The position numbers and the translations under genes are program-made. From an uncultured Saprospiraceae bacterium (GTDB lineage: Bacteria > Bacteroidota > Bacteroidia > Chitinophagales > Saprospiraceae), in assembly GCA_937930625.1 (NCBI GenBank), contig CALHBW010000349.1, positions 1-6,306 on the forward strand: a DNA stretch of 6,306 nt, given 5' to 3'. The notes beneath the pieces are model-generated. The model did no database searches. It was not told the DNA's origin and worked only from the letters and a program-made list of their open reading frames with translations. Positions 1 through 5,251 of the stretch are shown piece by piece. Each line of letters begins with the position of its first letter. Within the stretch, counting starts at the first letter, position 1.

Positions 1-477
1 CAAGTTTTCGTTCCTTAATTTATCAAGCGTATCCAAAGAATCTCTCTTAATCATTTGCTCCTTCAAAGACGCATCTTTCTCGTCGGTGTAACCCCAATCA
101 GCAACATAGATTACTCCTTCGAGATTCCGGTGTTGATTGAAAGCTTCATTGATTCCTTCAAATTTTTTCTCGAAGCCCTGCCCCGGGATTACCCGAATCA
201 ACTTCGTCCACTTCCCGAGTGTCAAAGTTCCTATTTCGACATCCTTTGAAGGAGGAGGCAATTTCCAAGACAAATCATTAGATTCACCATATAGATAAGC
301 CATCATCACCGACTTACCGACACTCGGACGACCAAGCACCACAATATTAGTATCACCAACATTCGCATAAGCTAAAGCCTTCTTCCACCACTTTTGTATC
401 GTGGTGCGATATTTATACGCCGTAATCGGCACTCTGATGAACGAAGGGGCAATATCGCTCCATTTTTCGAACTCCAT
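1..477 (-). CDS. P-loop GTPase-like protein, N-terminal 159 residues (truncated by window edge)
   Basis: This frame starts at an ATG (475-477, minus strand) and stays open to base 1, so only the first 159 residues are seen. An in-frame TAA at 511-513 with no ATG after it fixes the start. Residues 49-56 (GRPSVGKS) form a Walker A/G1 loop after a hydrophobic strand (NIVVLG), as in TRAFAC-class GTPases. A switch-II-like VIPGQ follows at 97-100, where Ras-like GTPases usually have DxxGQ; the acidic residue is not in its usual place. A strand GVIYVADWGY follows at 121-130. The G4 motif (NKxD) that would prove guanine specificity would lie beyond the window. There is no signal peptide or membrane segment, so the product is probably cytoplasmic. 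I do not recognise the exact family or its cellular role. An ATPase of the same fold remains possible. Confidence 0.82.
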   Translation of the reverse strand, partial: MEFEKWSDIAPSFIRVPITAYKYRTTIQKWWKKALAYANVGDTNIVVLGRPSVGKSVMMAYLYGESNDLSWKLPPPSKDVEIGTLTLGKWTKLIRVIPGQGFEKKFEGINEAFNQHRNLEGVIYVADWGYTDEKDASLKEQMIKRDSLDTLDKLRNENL

Positions 478-517
478 ATGGGCATCCTTTTGGTTGACAA
501 GGGAATAATTTTACATT

Positions 518-549
518 CAAAGATAAGGAAAAAATATCGAATGTACAAA
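518..549 (-). promoter_or_regulatory. Bacteroidota-type promoter of the GTPase-like gene
   Basis: Read on the minus strand, TTTG (549-546) is followed after 20 nt by TATCTTTG (525-518). This matches the Bacteroidota housekeeping sigma consensus TTTG-N19/21-TAnnTTTG. Transcription should begin near 510-513, giving a leader of about 35 nt before the ATG at 477. The match is seen; use of the promoter is inferred. Confidence 0.75.
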
Positions 550-634
550 TTGTGAATATTTGTTTGGTTTGGTTTTTATTTTCCATAAAACGAAAATAAT
601 AGGCTGATTACTAGACAATTGCATGTTCTTTACT

Positions 635-671
635 ACAAGCTGGAAACTTGCGTTACATTAGCTTGTGTTAC
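635..671. repeat. Small degenerate inverted/direct repeat
   Basis: ACAAGCT (635-641) and AGCTTGT (660-666) are perfect inverted copies around an 18-nt spacer. CTTGCGTTAC (648-657) recurs as CTTGTGTTAC (662-671), a 14-nt direct repeat with one change. It may be a decayed copy of a palindromic intergenic repeat. No function can be assigned. Confidence 0.45.
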
Positions 672-774
672 GTTTTGGAAAATATACAAACAAGGGCTTG
701 GGATTGAGGTGTTTTTTGAGTCTTGTGCATGTAAATTACAAAACGATGGCAGTTTTTTTTATTTAAAAAGGCAG

Positions 775-802
775 TTGCAGAACTTATTTACCGCTAAATT
801 TG
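775..802 (+). promoter_or_regulatory. Bacteroidota-type promoter of rnpB
   Basis: TTG (775-777), a 17-nt spacer and TAAATTTG (795-802) match the Bacteroidota consensus TTG-N17/23-TAnnTTTG exactly at the -7 element. A start about 6-8 nt downstream, near 808-810, coincides with the 5' strand of helix P1 of the RNase P RNA. This agreement supports both the promoter and the RNA boundary. Confidence 0.8.
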
Positions 803-950
803 TACTGAATATGCTAAACTAATCTATCGCGTTCCGAACTCGCTTCGGAATGAGGAAAGTCCGAACAACGCAGAGCACCACACCACCTAACGGGTGGGTA
901 CCGACGAAGGTCGGTAACAGAGAGTGTCGCAGAAAATAACCGCCGGGAGG

Positions 951-1071
951 TCATGGTTTCATGGTTCGATTGTTTCATTGTTGGATGGTTTCATTGTTTT
1001 CTATTTTTTCGCAAAGCGAAAAAAACAATCGAACTATGAATCCATGAAACCATAAAACAATGAAACCATGA
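951..1071 (+). repeat. Hairpin-forming insert forming the P12 arm of RNase P RNA
   Basis: A T-rich arm built on iterated TGGTTTCAT/TTGTTTCATTG words faces an A-rich complementary arm. The base is a 12-bp perfect stem (951-962 with 1060-1071). The tip is TTTTTTCGC-AAA-GCGAAAAAA (1004-1012/1016-1024). GTTCGATTGT (964-973) is also exactly complementary to 1025-1034, so at least two internal folds compete. E. coli has only about 20 nt at this place. P12 is peripheral and variable in length, so function is probably tolerated. The iterated words suggest a repeat that entered the gene. Confidence 0.8.
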
Positions 1072-1253
1072 ACTTCAGGTAAGGGTGAAAACGTGCGGTA
1101 AGAGCGCACGGCGTCCCGGCGTAAGTCGGGAGGCGGATAAACCTTGTGGGGTGAAATGCCACGTATATCGACAATTAAGGGTTGCTCGCCCGATGTCGAG
1201 GGGTAGGCAGATAGAGCTTGTCTGTGAAGGCAAGTCGAGATAAATGATAGATG

Positions 1254-1317
1254 GCTGACGAAGTTCAAGTTCAAGAATCAAGCGCAAGTTCAATTTTTAG
1301 ACTTCAACTTCTTCAGC
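1254..1317 (+). repeat. Extended P18 hairpin with GCAA tetraloop
   Basis: Bases 1254-1283 oppose 1288-1317 in one continuous register without bulges. There are 30 opposed positions and only five mismatches (1259, 1266, 1272, 1279, 1280), the rest being Watson-Crick or G-U. The cap is GCAA at 1284-1287, a GNRA tetraloop. Iterated CAAGTTCAAG-type words make up the arms. Helix P18 of type A RNase P RNA is normally a short hairpin, so this adds about 45-50 nt. The fold is read by eye from the sequence. Confidence 0.78.
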
Positions 1318-1356
1318 AACAGAATTCGGCTTATCGGTTTGGCTAAATATTTTTTA

Positions 1357-1429
1357 GAGGTGAGGCAAGAGATGAGAGACGTGAGAGATTTTTTCTCTCG
1401 CCTCATGTCTCTCGTCTCACTTCTTTTTT
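1357..1429 (+). terminator. GA/CT-rich hairpin terminator after rnpB
   Basis: A GA-rich left arm (1357-1388) pairs with a CT-rich right arm (1394-1423) around a short T-rich loop. Pairing is nearly complete if G-U pairs are allowed. A T-run (1424-1429) follows, as in an intrinsic terminator. It lies a few bases after the 3' end of RNase P RNA and 12 nt before the RNA ligase ATG. It is one copy of the GA/CT family also found at 2213-2344 and 3535-3567. No separate ligase promoter is visible, so read-through may drive that gene. Confidence 0.7.
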
Positions 1430-1441
1430 AACTATAACACA

Positions 1442-2221
1442 ATGACATTGAAAACATTAATCCAAAAATACGGTAAAGAAAAAATTAATACGCTAACCAA
1501 ATATCCGTCGATTCTGACCTTGCACAGATTTGGAGAAAAGGGTCGTCTGACGGATGAATTTACGACAAATATTGAGGGAGAAACCATGTACGCTACCGAA
1601 AAAATCGACGGTACGAATGTGCGGATAGTGTCATTTGGCGATAAGTTTTTGATTGGTTCGCGCAAGTGTATTTTGCATTATTCCGATGATTTTTATTGGG
1701 ATGAATCTATGGACATCGTGAAATCTGTTTTTGAACTTGGCGTAACACGGATGGCTACCGAACACCTGACGATAGTGTATGGTGAATTGTATGGCGGTAA
1801 AGTGACGGCAAAGTCAAAAAATTATGGCAAGGAAAAACACGGTTTTCGGGTGTTTGATATTGCGGTGATTGAGGATTTGTCGGTCTTGGACAAAACGATA
1901 GGTGATATTTCAAGTTGGAGAGAACATACGCTCAATTCTGCGGTGGACGATACGCTTGCTTATGGTCAAAATTTTCTGAACAGAAGCGAATTGGCAACTT
2001 ATGCCGACAAGTACGAACTCGTGCCGAATGTTGAATTTGATTTGGGAGATATGAACCATCAAACGATTTTGGATGCGCTAAATAAATTCATTCCCGAAAC
2101 AAAAGTCGCGCTGACTGAATCCGCACAAAAACGCCCCGAAGGCGTCGTTATCCGAAATGAAAATCGTACAAAAATTGTCAAACTTAGATTCGAAGATTAC
2201 CAAAGAACTTTGAAGAGGTGA
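1442..2221 (+). CDS. ATP-dependent RNA ligase, Rnl2-like, 259 aa
   Basis: The protein carries the nucleotidyltransferase motifs of the ATP-dependent RNA ligase family in order. Motif I is KIDGTN with the predicted AMP-accepting lysine K54. Motif III is VYGELYGG (112-119), IIIa is FRVFD (135-139), IV is RPEGVVIR (231-238) and V is KIVKLRF (244-250). By family knowledge the enzyme adenylates K54 with ATP, transfers AMP to an RNA 5'-phosphate and seals 3'-OH/5'-P ends. It ends soon after motif V. It therefore seems to be little more than the catalytic domain, without a clear extra C-terminal domain (T4 Rnl2 is 334 aa). The first about 45 residues (YGKEKINTLTKYPS) match nothing I recognise. It is cytoplasmic, with no signal peptide. 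The ATG at 1442 gives a full N-terminus; M49 would start just before motif I and is unlikely. The stop codon falls in the following GA-rich repeat. No Pnkp, Hen1 or RtcB partner is nearby, so the substrate is unknown. Confidence 0.9.
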   Translation: MTLKTLIQKYGKEKINTLTKYPSILTLHRFGEKGRLTDEFTTNIEGETMYATEKIDGTNVRIVSFGDKFLIGSRKCILHYSDDFYWDESMDIVKSVFELGVTRMATEHLTIVYGELYGGKVTAKSKNYGKEKHGFRVFDIAVIEDLSVLDKTIGDISSWREHTLNSAVDDTLAYGQNFLNRSELATYADKYELVPNVEFDLGDMNHQTILDALNKFIPETKVALTESAQKRPEGVVIRNENRTKIVKLRFEDYQRTLKR

Positions 2222-2344
2222 GAGAGGAGACGAGAGAAATGAGAAATGAGACGAGAGAGGTGAGAAATGAGACGTGAGAAAAAATCTCTTGTCTCTCGTC
2301 TCACGTCTCTCTTCTCATCTCTCTTGTCTCACGTCTCTCTTTTA
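2213..2344. repeat. Large GA/CT hairpin between convergent genes, probable bidirectional terminator
   Basis: About 65 nt of GA-rich sequence (iterated GAGACGAGAGA, GTGAGAAATGAGAC) is followed from about 2286 by about 58 nt of complementary CT-rich sequence (TCTCTCGTCTCAC and variants). It ends in a T-run at 2338-2343. The transcript of either strand would form a long imperfect hairpin. It sits between the RNA ligase (plus) and the acyltransferase (minus). It contains the ligase stop codon (2219-2221) and overlaps the acyltransferase C-terminal codons and stop (2301-2303). Same family as 1357-1429 and 3535-3567. Confidence 0.75.
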
Positions 2345-3446
2345 ATTTTAGAAAACGAACTTCATAATATTGGTAAGAAAGATGCGCTATCCAAATTGTT
2401 ATTGCCAATAATAATAAGATGTATAAGATGGGAAATTGCTGAATTACTGTATGGAGAAAATCATTTTTTTCGATAACAAAACGCAATCCATATGATACCA
2501 AAGGATGCAATAGATAAATTCCGTAAGACAATTTACCAAAATACGCAAAAGGTTGAATTTCAAAATTAAACCAACGCTTTTTTGTACTAAAAGCGACTGT
2601 CGCAATCATCAATGCAAAGAAAGTAGCGGAATAGACCGAGCGCAGCAATTTATTGAGTGGAATGGGGTCAAATATCGCAACGAGTCCGGCGATAAGCAGG
2701 GCGATTTGAAACCAAAAATTATTCAATAATCGTTCAAAATGCTCACTCGGACGAGTGGATGGGTGCAGCAAGAGCGCGAGCAAAATTCCCATCAACATAA
2801 AATGAAAACGGCAGGTACTCACCCATCCCGCATACACGCGCGGAAGCGGCGAATAACCCAAACAAACCCACCAATAGAAGGTATAATAAGCCAAGTACAA
2901 GAGCAGCGCAGTGCGTATTTTGTTTTTTGCACGAATAATCAATCCGATAATCAAGGGAAAAAACAGGTAAAATTGTTCCTCTACGCCAATACTCCACAAA
3001 ATATTGATGCTACCTACGGTGTCGGGCCAAATTTTGATAACAACATTTGGCAGCATAAATATACACATCAACATGCCCTGCAAAGGTGGAAAGCCCAATA
3101 ATGACTCGCCCGTAAAATGTGGAATCACAAAAACATGCACAATCATTGAGGTAAAAAGCACGAGGTAATATAAAGGCAAAATCCGCAACACCCGCCGCAG
3201 ATAAAAGGCGCGAAAATTCATTTTTCCATGCCGACCAATTTCAAAAAGCGCGAGGTAGCACAGCAAAAAACCGGATAAGGTAAAGAAAAAATTAACCGCT
3301 TTTCCGCTTTGTGCAAATATGCAGGCATTTTGCAGGTACGAAATATCCATCACGTTGAGATGATACCTCGCATGTGCAATCAACACCAATGCCGCCGCGA
3401 TAAAACGCAACGTATCCAAGCCCTCCAAGTAGCGTTTTTTCTGCAT
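2301..3446 (-). CDS. Membrane acyltransferase, acyltransferase-3/OafA family, 381 aa
   Basis: This is an integral inner-membrane O-acyltransferase, expected to move acetyl or other short acyl groups onto a surface sugar or another extracytoplasmic acceptor. Numbered from the ATG at 3446, it opens with YLEGLDTLRFIAAALVLIAH, typical of the family, with the conserved histidine at residue 25. FFFTLSGFLL follows at about 53-62, then FYLRRVLRILPLYY at about 81-94, LWSIGVEEQFYLFFP at about 150-164 and FGKLSYGIYLLHPL at about 303-316. About ten hydrophobic segments fit the usual polytopic layout. A TTG four codons upstream (3458) is possible, but the ATG better fits family N-termini. The last 12 residues (ERRETREMRRET) are encoded by the GA/CT repeat and are not family sequence. 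Known relatives modify O-antigen, peptidoglycan or exopolysaccharide. No glycan genes adjoin it, so the substrate is unknown. Confidence 0.88.
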   Translation of the reverse strand: MQKKRYLEGLDTLRFIAAALVLIAHARYHLNVMDISYLQNACIFAQSGKAVNFFFTLSGFLLCYLALFEIGRHGKMNFRAFYLRRVLRILPLYYLVLFTSMIVHVFVIPHFTGESLLGFPPLQGMLMCIFMLPNVVIKIWPDTVGSINILWSIGVEEQFYLFFPLIIGLIIRAKNKIRTALLLYLAYYTFYWWVCLGYSPLPRVYAGWVSTCRFHFMLMGILLALLLHPSTRPSEHFERLLNNFWFQIALLIAGLVAIFDPIPLNKLLRSVYSATFFALMIATVAFSTKKRWFNFEIQPFAYFGKLSYGIYLLHPLVSYGLRFVIEKNDFLHTVIQQFPILYILLLLAITIWIAHLSYQYYEVRFLKLKERRETREMRRET

Positions 3447-3456
3447 TACAAAGTAC

Positions 3457-3480
3457 AATGAGTGAATTGTGAATGAGTGA
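3457..3480. repeat. Short direct repeat upstream of the acyltransferase
   Basis: AATGAGTGA occurs at 3457-3465 and 3472-3480, a 15-nt period, in a GTGAATGAGTGA-like context within the acyltransferase leader. No good TAnnTTTG match was found on the minus strand here, so the promoter of that gene is not located. Confidence 0.5.
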
Positions 3481-3513
3481 GTAAATGTTGACTTTTAATT
3501 ATTTTTGCATGTT

Positions 3514-3535
3514 AATTTTTTTTATAAAAAAAATT
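3514..3535. terminator. A/T-tract palindrome downstream of rarA
   Basis: Eight T then AT then eight A, flanked by AA and TT, make a perfect 22-bp palindrome. On the minus strand it lies just past the rarA stop and the GA-rich repeat, so it gives a U-run after the purine-rich stretch. It probably helps end rarA transcription before the acyltransferase start. The stem is pure A-U, so a rigid A-tract or protein site is an alternative. Confidence 0.45.
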
Positions 3536-3567
3536 CTCTCGTCTCACCTCTCTCGTCTCACCTCTCT
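3535..3567. repeat. GA/CT repeat at the 3' end of rarA
   Basis: TCTCTCGTCTCACC is repeated twice in tandem (3535-3548, 3549-3562), followed by TCTCT (3563-3567), a 14-nt period. The motif is that of the CT arms at 1394-1423 and 2287-2340, but no GA arm faces it, so this copy cannot fold on itself. Its end overlaps the rarA stop codon TAG (3566-3568, minus strand). Confidence 0.75.
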
Positions 3568-4840
3568 AATAATTATATTTTGCCCACCATTTTTTCAGTC
3601 TTGCGCGGAGGGTATTTTCCTGCGGATTATCTTGTGGTTCGTACCATTTTTTGCCGTCGAGTTCGTCGGGCAGGAAATTATGGTCAGCAAAATTGCCCTC
3701 AAAATCGTGGGCGTATTTATAATTTTTCCCATAACCCAAATCTTTCATCAATCGTGTCGGCGAATTGCGTAGCGAAAGCGGTACGGGCAAATTTCCAGTT
3801 TCGCGGACGGTCTGTTGCGCTTGTTTGATGGCTGAATATGCCGAATTACTTTTGGGCGAACACGCCAAATAAATTGTTGTCTGCGAGAGAATAATCCGTG
3901 CTTCGGGCAAACCGATAATATTCACTGCCTGAAAACAATTATTTGCCAGCAGCAGTGCGTTAGGGTTTGCCAAACCAATATCTTCCGATGCCGAAATCAG
4001 CAAACGTCGCGCGATAAACTTGACATCTTCGCCGCCTTCCACCATTCGCGCCAGCCAATACACCGCCGCATTCGGGTCGCTGCCGCGAATCGACTTGATA
4101 AATGCCGAAATGATGTCATAGTGCATTTCGCCATTTTTATCGTATTGGGCAATGTTTTTTTGTAGGCGTTCTGTTACGACTTTATTATCAATAACAACAT
4201 GGTCATCTGTTTCTGCATTGACGACTATTTCGATGATATTCAGCAATTTACGAGCATCTCCTCCGGCGTATTGCATCAGGGCTTCGTCTTCTTTTATCTC
4301 AATTTTTTTTGTTTTTAAAAAGGCATCATTCGCAAAAGCGTGTTCCATCAATCCGCGCAAATCCTCGCGTGTATGTGGCTGCAAAACATACACCTGCGCC
4401 CGCGACAGCAAAGCCGAAATGACCTCAAAAGATGGATTTTCGGTCGTCGCACCAATAAGCGTAATCACACCCGATTCGACTGCGCCAAGTAGCGAATCTT
4501 GCTGCGATTTGCTGAATCTATGAATTTCATCAATAAATAAAATCGGATTCGGACGGCTGAAAAATTGCTGCTTTTTGGCTTTTTCAATGGTTTCGCGAAT
4601 GTCTTTCACACCCGAATTGATGGCACTCAAACTGAAAAACGGACGTTCCAATTGATTGGCAATAATTCGCGCTAAAGTGGTCTTTCCAACACCCGGCGGT
4701 CCCCACAAAATAAACGAGGGTATGCGTCCGCTTTCGATGGCTTTTCGCAAAACGGCGTCTTTGCCAACTAAATGCTGTTGACCGATATATTCATCAAGTG
4801 TTTGGGGACGTAGCCTTTCGGCAAGCGGTATATTATTCAA
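3566..4840 (-). CDS. rarA: Replication-associated recombination protein A (RarA/MgsA), AAA+ ATPase, 424 aa
   Basis: RarA is a cytoplasmic AAA+ ATPase related to clamp loaders and eukaryotic WRNIP1/Mgs1, acting at stalled replication forks. The N-terminus (PLAERLRPQTLDEYIGQQHL) is characteristic. Walker A is GPPGVGKTT (47-55), Walker B LFIDEIHRF (101-109) and sensor 1 ATTENPSF (131-138). The arginine finger lies in LLSRAQV (R147), and the sensor 2 region is GGDARKLLN (193-201). The C-terminal half carries the MgsA tetramerisation region, including YDIISAFIKSIRGSDPNAA (241-259) and RRLLISASEDIGLANP (278-293). At 424 aa it has normal family length and all key residues. The start is TTG at 4840: an in-frame TAA lies two codons upstream and no ATG intervenes. 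MNNIPLAERLRP aligns well with family N-termini. The leader is taken up by a MITE-like repeat, which may carry its promoter. The gene is monocistronic as far as can be seen. Confidence 0.96.
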   Translation of the reverse strand: MNNIPLAERLRPQTLDEYIGQQHLVGKDAVLRKAIESGRIPSFILWGPPGVGKTTLARIIANQLERPFFSLSAINSGVKDIRETIEKAKKQQFFSRPNPILFIDEIHRFSKSQQDSLLGAVESGVITLIGATTENPSFEVISALLSRAQVYVLQPHTREDLRGLMEHAFANDAFLKTKKIEIKEDEALMQYAGGDARKLLNIIEIVVNAETDDHVVIDNKVVTERLQKNIAQYDKNGEMHYDIISAFIKSIRGSDPNAAVYWLARMVEGGEDVKFIARRLLISASEDIGLANPNALLLANNCFQAVNIIGLPEARIILSQTTIYLACSPKSNSAYSAIKQAQQTVRETGNLPVPLSLRNSPTRLMKDLGYGKNYKYAHDFEGNFADHNFLPDELDGKKWYEPQDNPQENTLRARLKKWWAKYNY

Positions 4841-4944
4841 TGCTTATATGCTTAAATGATGAGTCCACTATAAGAGCAAAAAAATTGTTTTTAACGAAAT
4901 TTAATTTTGTAGTATTTGAAATTTTATTTTATTATAAAAAATAA

Positions 4945-4952
4945 CAAAAATA
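4945..4952 (-). promoter_or_regulatory. Possible rarA promoter -7 element inside the repeat
   Basis: On the minus strand TATTTTTG (4952-4945) fits TAnnTTTG, but no TTG or TTTG lies at the right distance upstream. The surrounding DNA is very AT-rich, so a chance match is quite possible. If used, transcription would start near 4938 and give a leader of about 98 nt before the TTG start at 4840. Confidence 0.3.
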
Positions 4953-4975
4953 AAATTACATTTTTGCCTGAAAAT

Positions 4976-5009
4976 ATGTTTACTAAACTTTTAAAAGTTT
5001 AGTAAACAT
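4976..5009. repeat. Perfect 34-bp palindrome
   Basis: Bases 4976-4992 are exactly complementary to 4993-5009 with no spacer; each half reads ATGTTTACTAAACTTTT or its complement. It lies near the middle of the element above, between rarA and the hypothetical gene. It could be a cruciform, a terminator stem without a GC clamp, or a dimeric protein site. Confidence 0.85.
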
Positions 5010-5092
5010 GAGCATATCTCCGCTCTTACTTTTAAAAGGAAAAATAAAATTTTAACTTTTTTGAATTTCTACACTTTCTAATGTGGACTCAA

Positions 5093-5251
5093 TGATGTAA
5101 TGCTTAAATTGTGAACTTCCTTTTTTGATACTCACGATTCATCTTTTGAAATTTGTATGAATATAAATAAAAAAGACAAATGCAGTCTAACTTTTTCGCT
5201 AAAAAATCGTTTACCTTAGCAATACGAAAATAGATATTTTACCGTGAATTT
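5093..5251. promoter_or_regulatory. Leader of the 195-aa gene with a possible promoter at 5212-5219
   Basis: TACCTTAG (5212-5219) is one base from TAnnTTTG and lies 32 nt before the ATG at 5252, giving a start near 5225. A T-rich stretch (5191-5196) occupies the -33 position but lacks a clear TTG. Nothing else is recognisable in this stretch, and there is no Shine-Dalgarno match before the ATG. Confidence 0.4.

Larger units (their letters stand above)
478..807. other. Intergenic region between divergent transcription units
   Basis: I see no convincing gene here. The stretch holds the minus-strand promoter at 518-549, the plus-strand rnpB promoter at 775-802 and a degenerate repeat around 635-671. 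A 67-codon plus-strand frame at 619-822 is open, but it runs through the rnpB promoter into the RNA gene. Its composition is unlike that of the neighbouring genes, so I do not call it. Confidence 0.6.
808..1351 (+). ncRNA. rnpB: RNase P RNA (type A), enlarged by extended P12 and P18
   Basis: This is the catalytic RNA of ribonuclease P, which removes 5' leaders from precursor tRNAs together with protein RnpA. Conserved landmarks appear in order. P1 is GCTAAAC (813-819) with GTTTGGC (1337-1343), probably extended by AATAT (808-812) with ATATT (1347-1351). P3 is TTCCGAA/TTCGGAA (832-838/844-850). The P4 strand GAGGAAAGTCC is at 852-862. A P8-like hairpin is near 882-898, and the P9 hairpin ACCGAC/GTCGGT is at about 900-915. 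ACAGAGAGTGTCGCAGAAAA lies at 917-936. GGTAAGGGTGAAAA and GTGCGGTAAGAGCGCAC start at about 1078 and 1093. GGGTAGGCAG is at 1201-1210. The closing CAGAATTCGGCTTATCGGT is at 1320-1338 and carries the 3' strand of P4. The RNA is about 540 nt against the usual 350-400. The excess lies in P12 (951-1071) and P18 (1254-1317). Ends are estimated from P1 and could be off by several bases. Confidence 0.95.
4848..5110. repeat. Putative MITE-like element (4860-5092) between direct repeats
   Basis: TGAGTCCAC (4860-4868) and GTGGACTCA (5084-5092) are perfect 9-bp terminal inverted repeats enclosing 233 bp of very AT-rich DNA with no gene. Inner sequences echo this symmetry: TAAGAGC (4871-4877) faces GCTCTTA (5022-5028). 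ATGCTTAAAT occurs on both sides, at 4848-4857 and 5101-5110. It stands 2 bp from the left repeat but 8 bp from the right one, so it is not a clean target duplication. A non-autonomous element is the best reading, but other palindromic intergenic DNA could look like this. Confidence 0.5.

Noticed and set aside
55..249. 64-codon plus-strand open frame
   Set aside because: It is antisense to the GTPase-like gene, whose Walker A and promoter make that strand the real one.
619..822. 67-codon plus-strand open frame
   Set aside because: It covers the rnpB promoter and the 5' end of the RNA, has no recognisable domain and has no promoter of its own.
975..1293. Two overlapping minus-strand open frames of 99 and 72 codons
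   Set aside because: They lie entirely inside the RNase P RNA on the opposite strand and reflect its conserved helices and repeats, not coding sequence.
2220..2340. Possible CRISPR array from the iterated GAGACGAGAGA words
   Set aside because: The repeats are short and irregular, there are no unique spacers of constant length, and the block folds as an inverted repeat. No cas gene is present.
2739..3101. 120-codon plus-strand open frame
   Set aside because: It is antisense to the acyltransferase, which carries clear family motifs in this stretch.
3535..3567. Phase-variable coding repeat
   Set aside because: The 14-nt tandem lies outside any open frame except for its overlap with the rarA stop codon, so changes in copy number would not switch a gene.
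3485..3828. Two plus-strand open frames of 95 and 107 codons
   Set aside because: They are antisense to the rarA 3' end and run through the CT repeat; no domain is recognisable.
4152..4523. 123-codon plus-strand open frame
   Set aside because: It is antisense to the AAA+ core of rarA and is only a shadow.
4976..5009. Intrinsic terminator for rarA or the 195-aa gene
   Set aside because: It lies upstream of both genes, the stem is AT-rich and no typical U-run follows, so termination is not the likely role.
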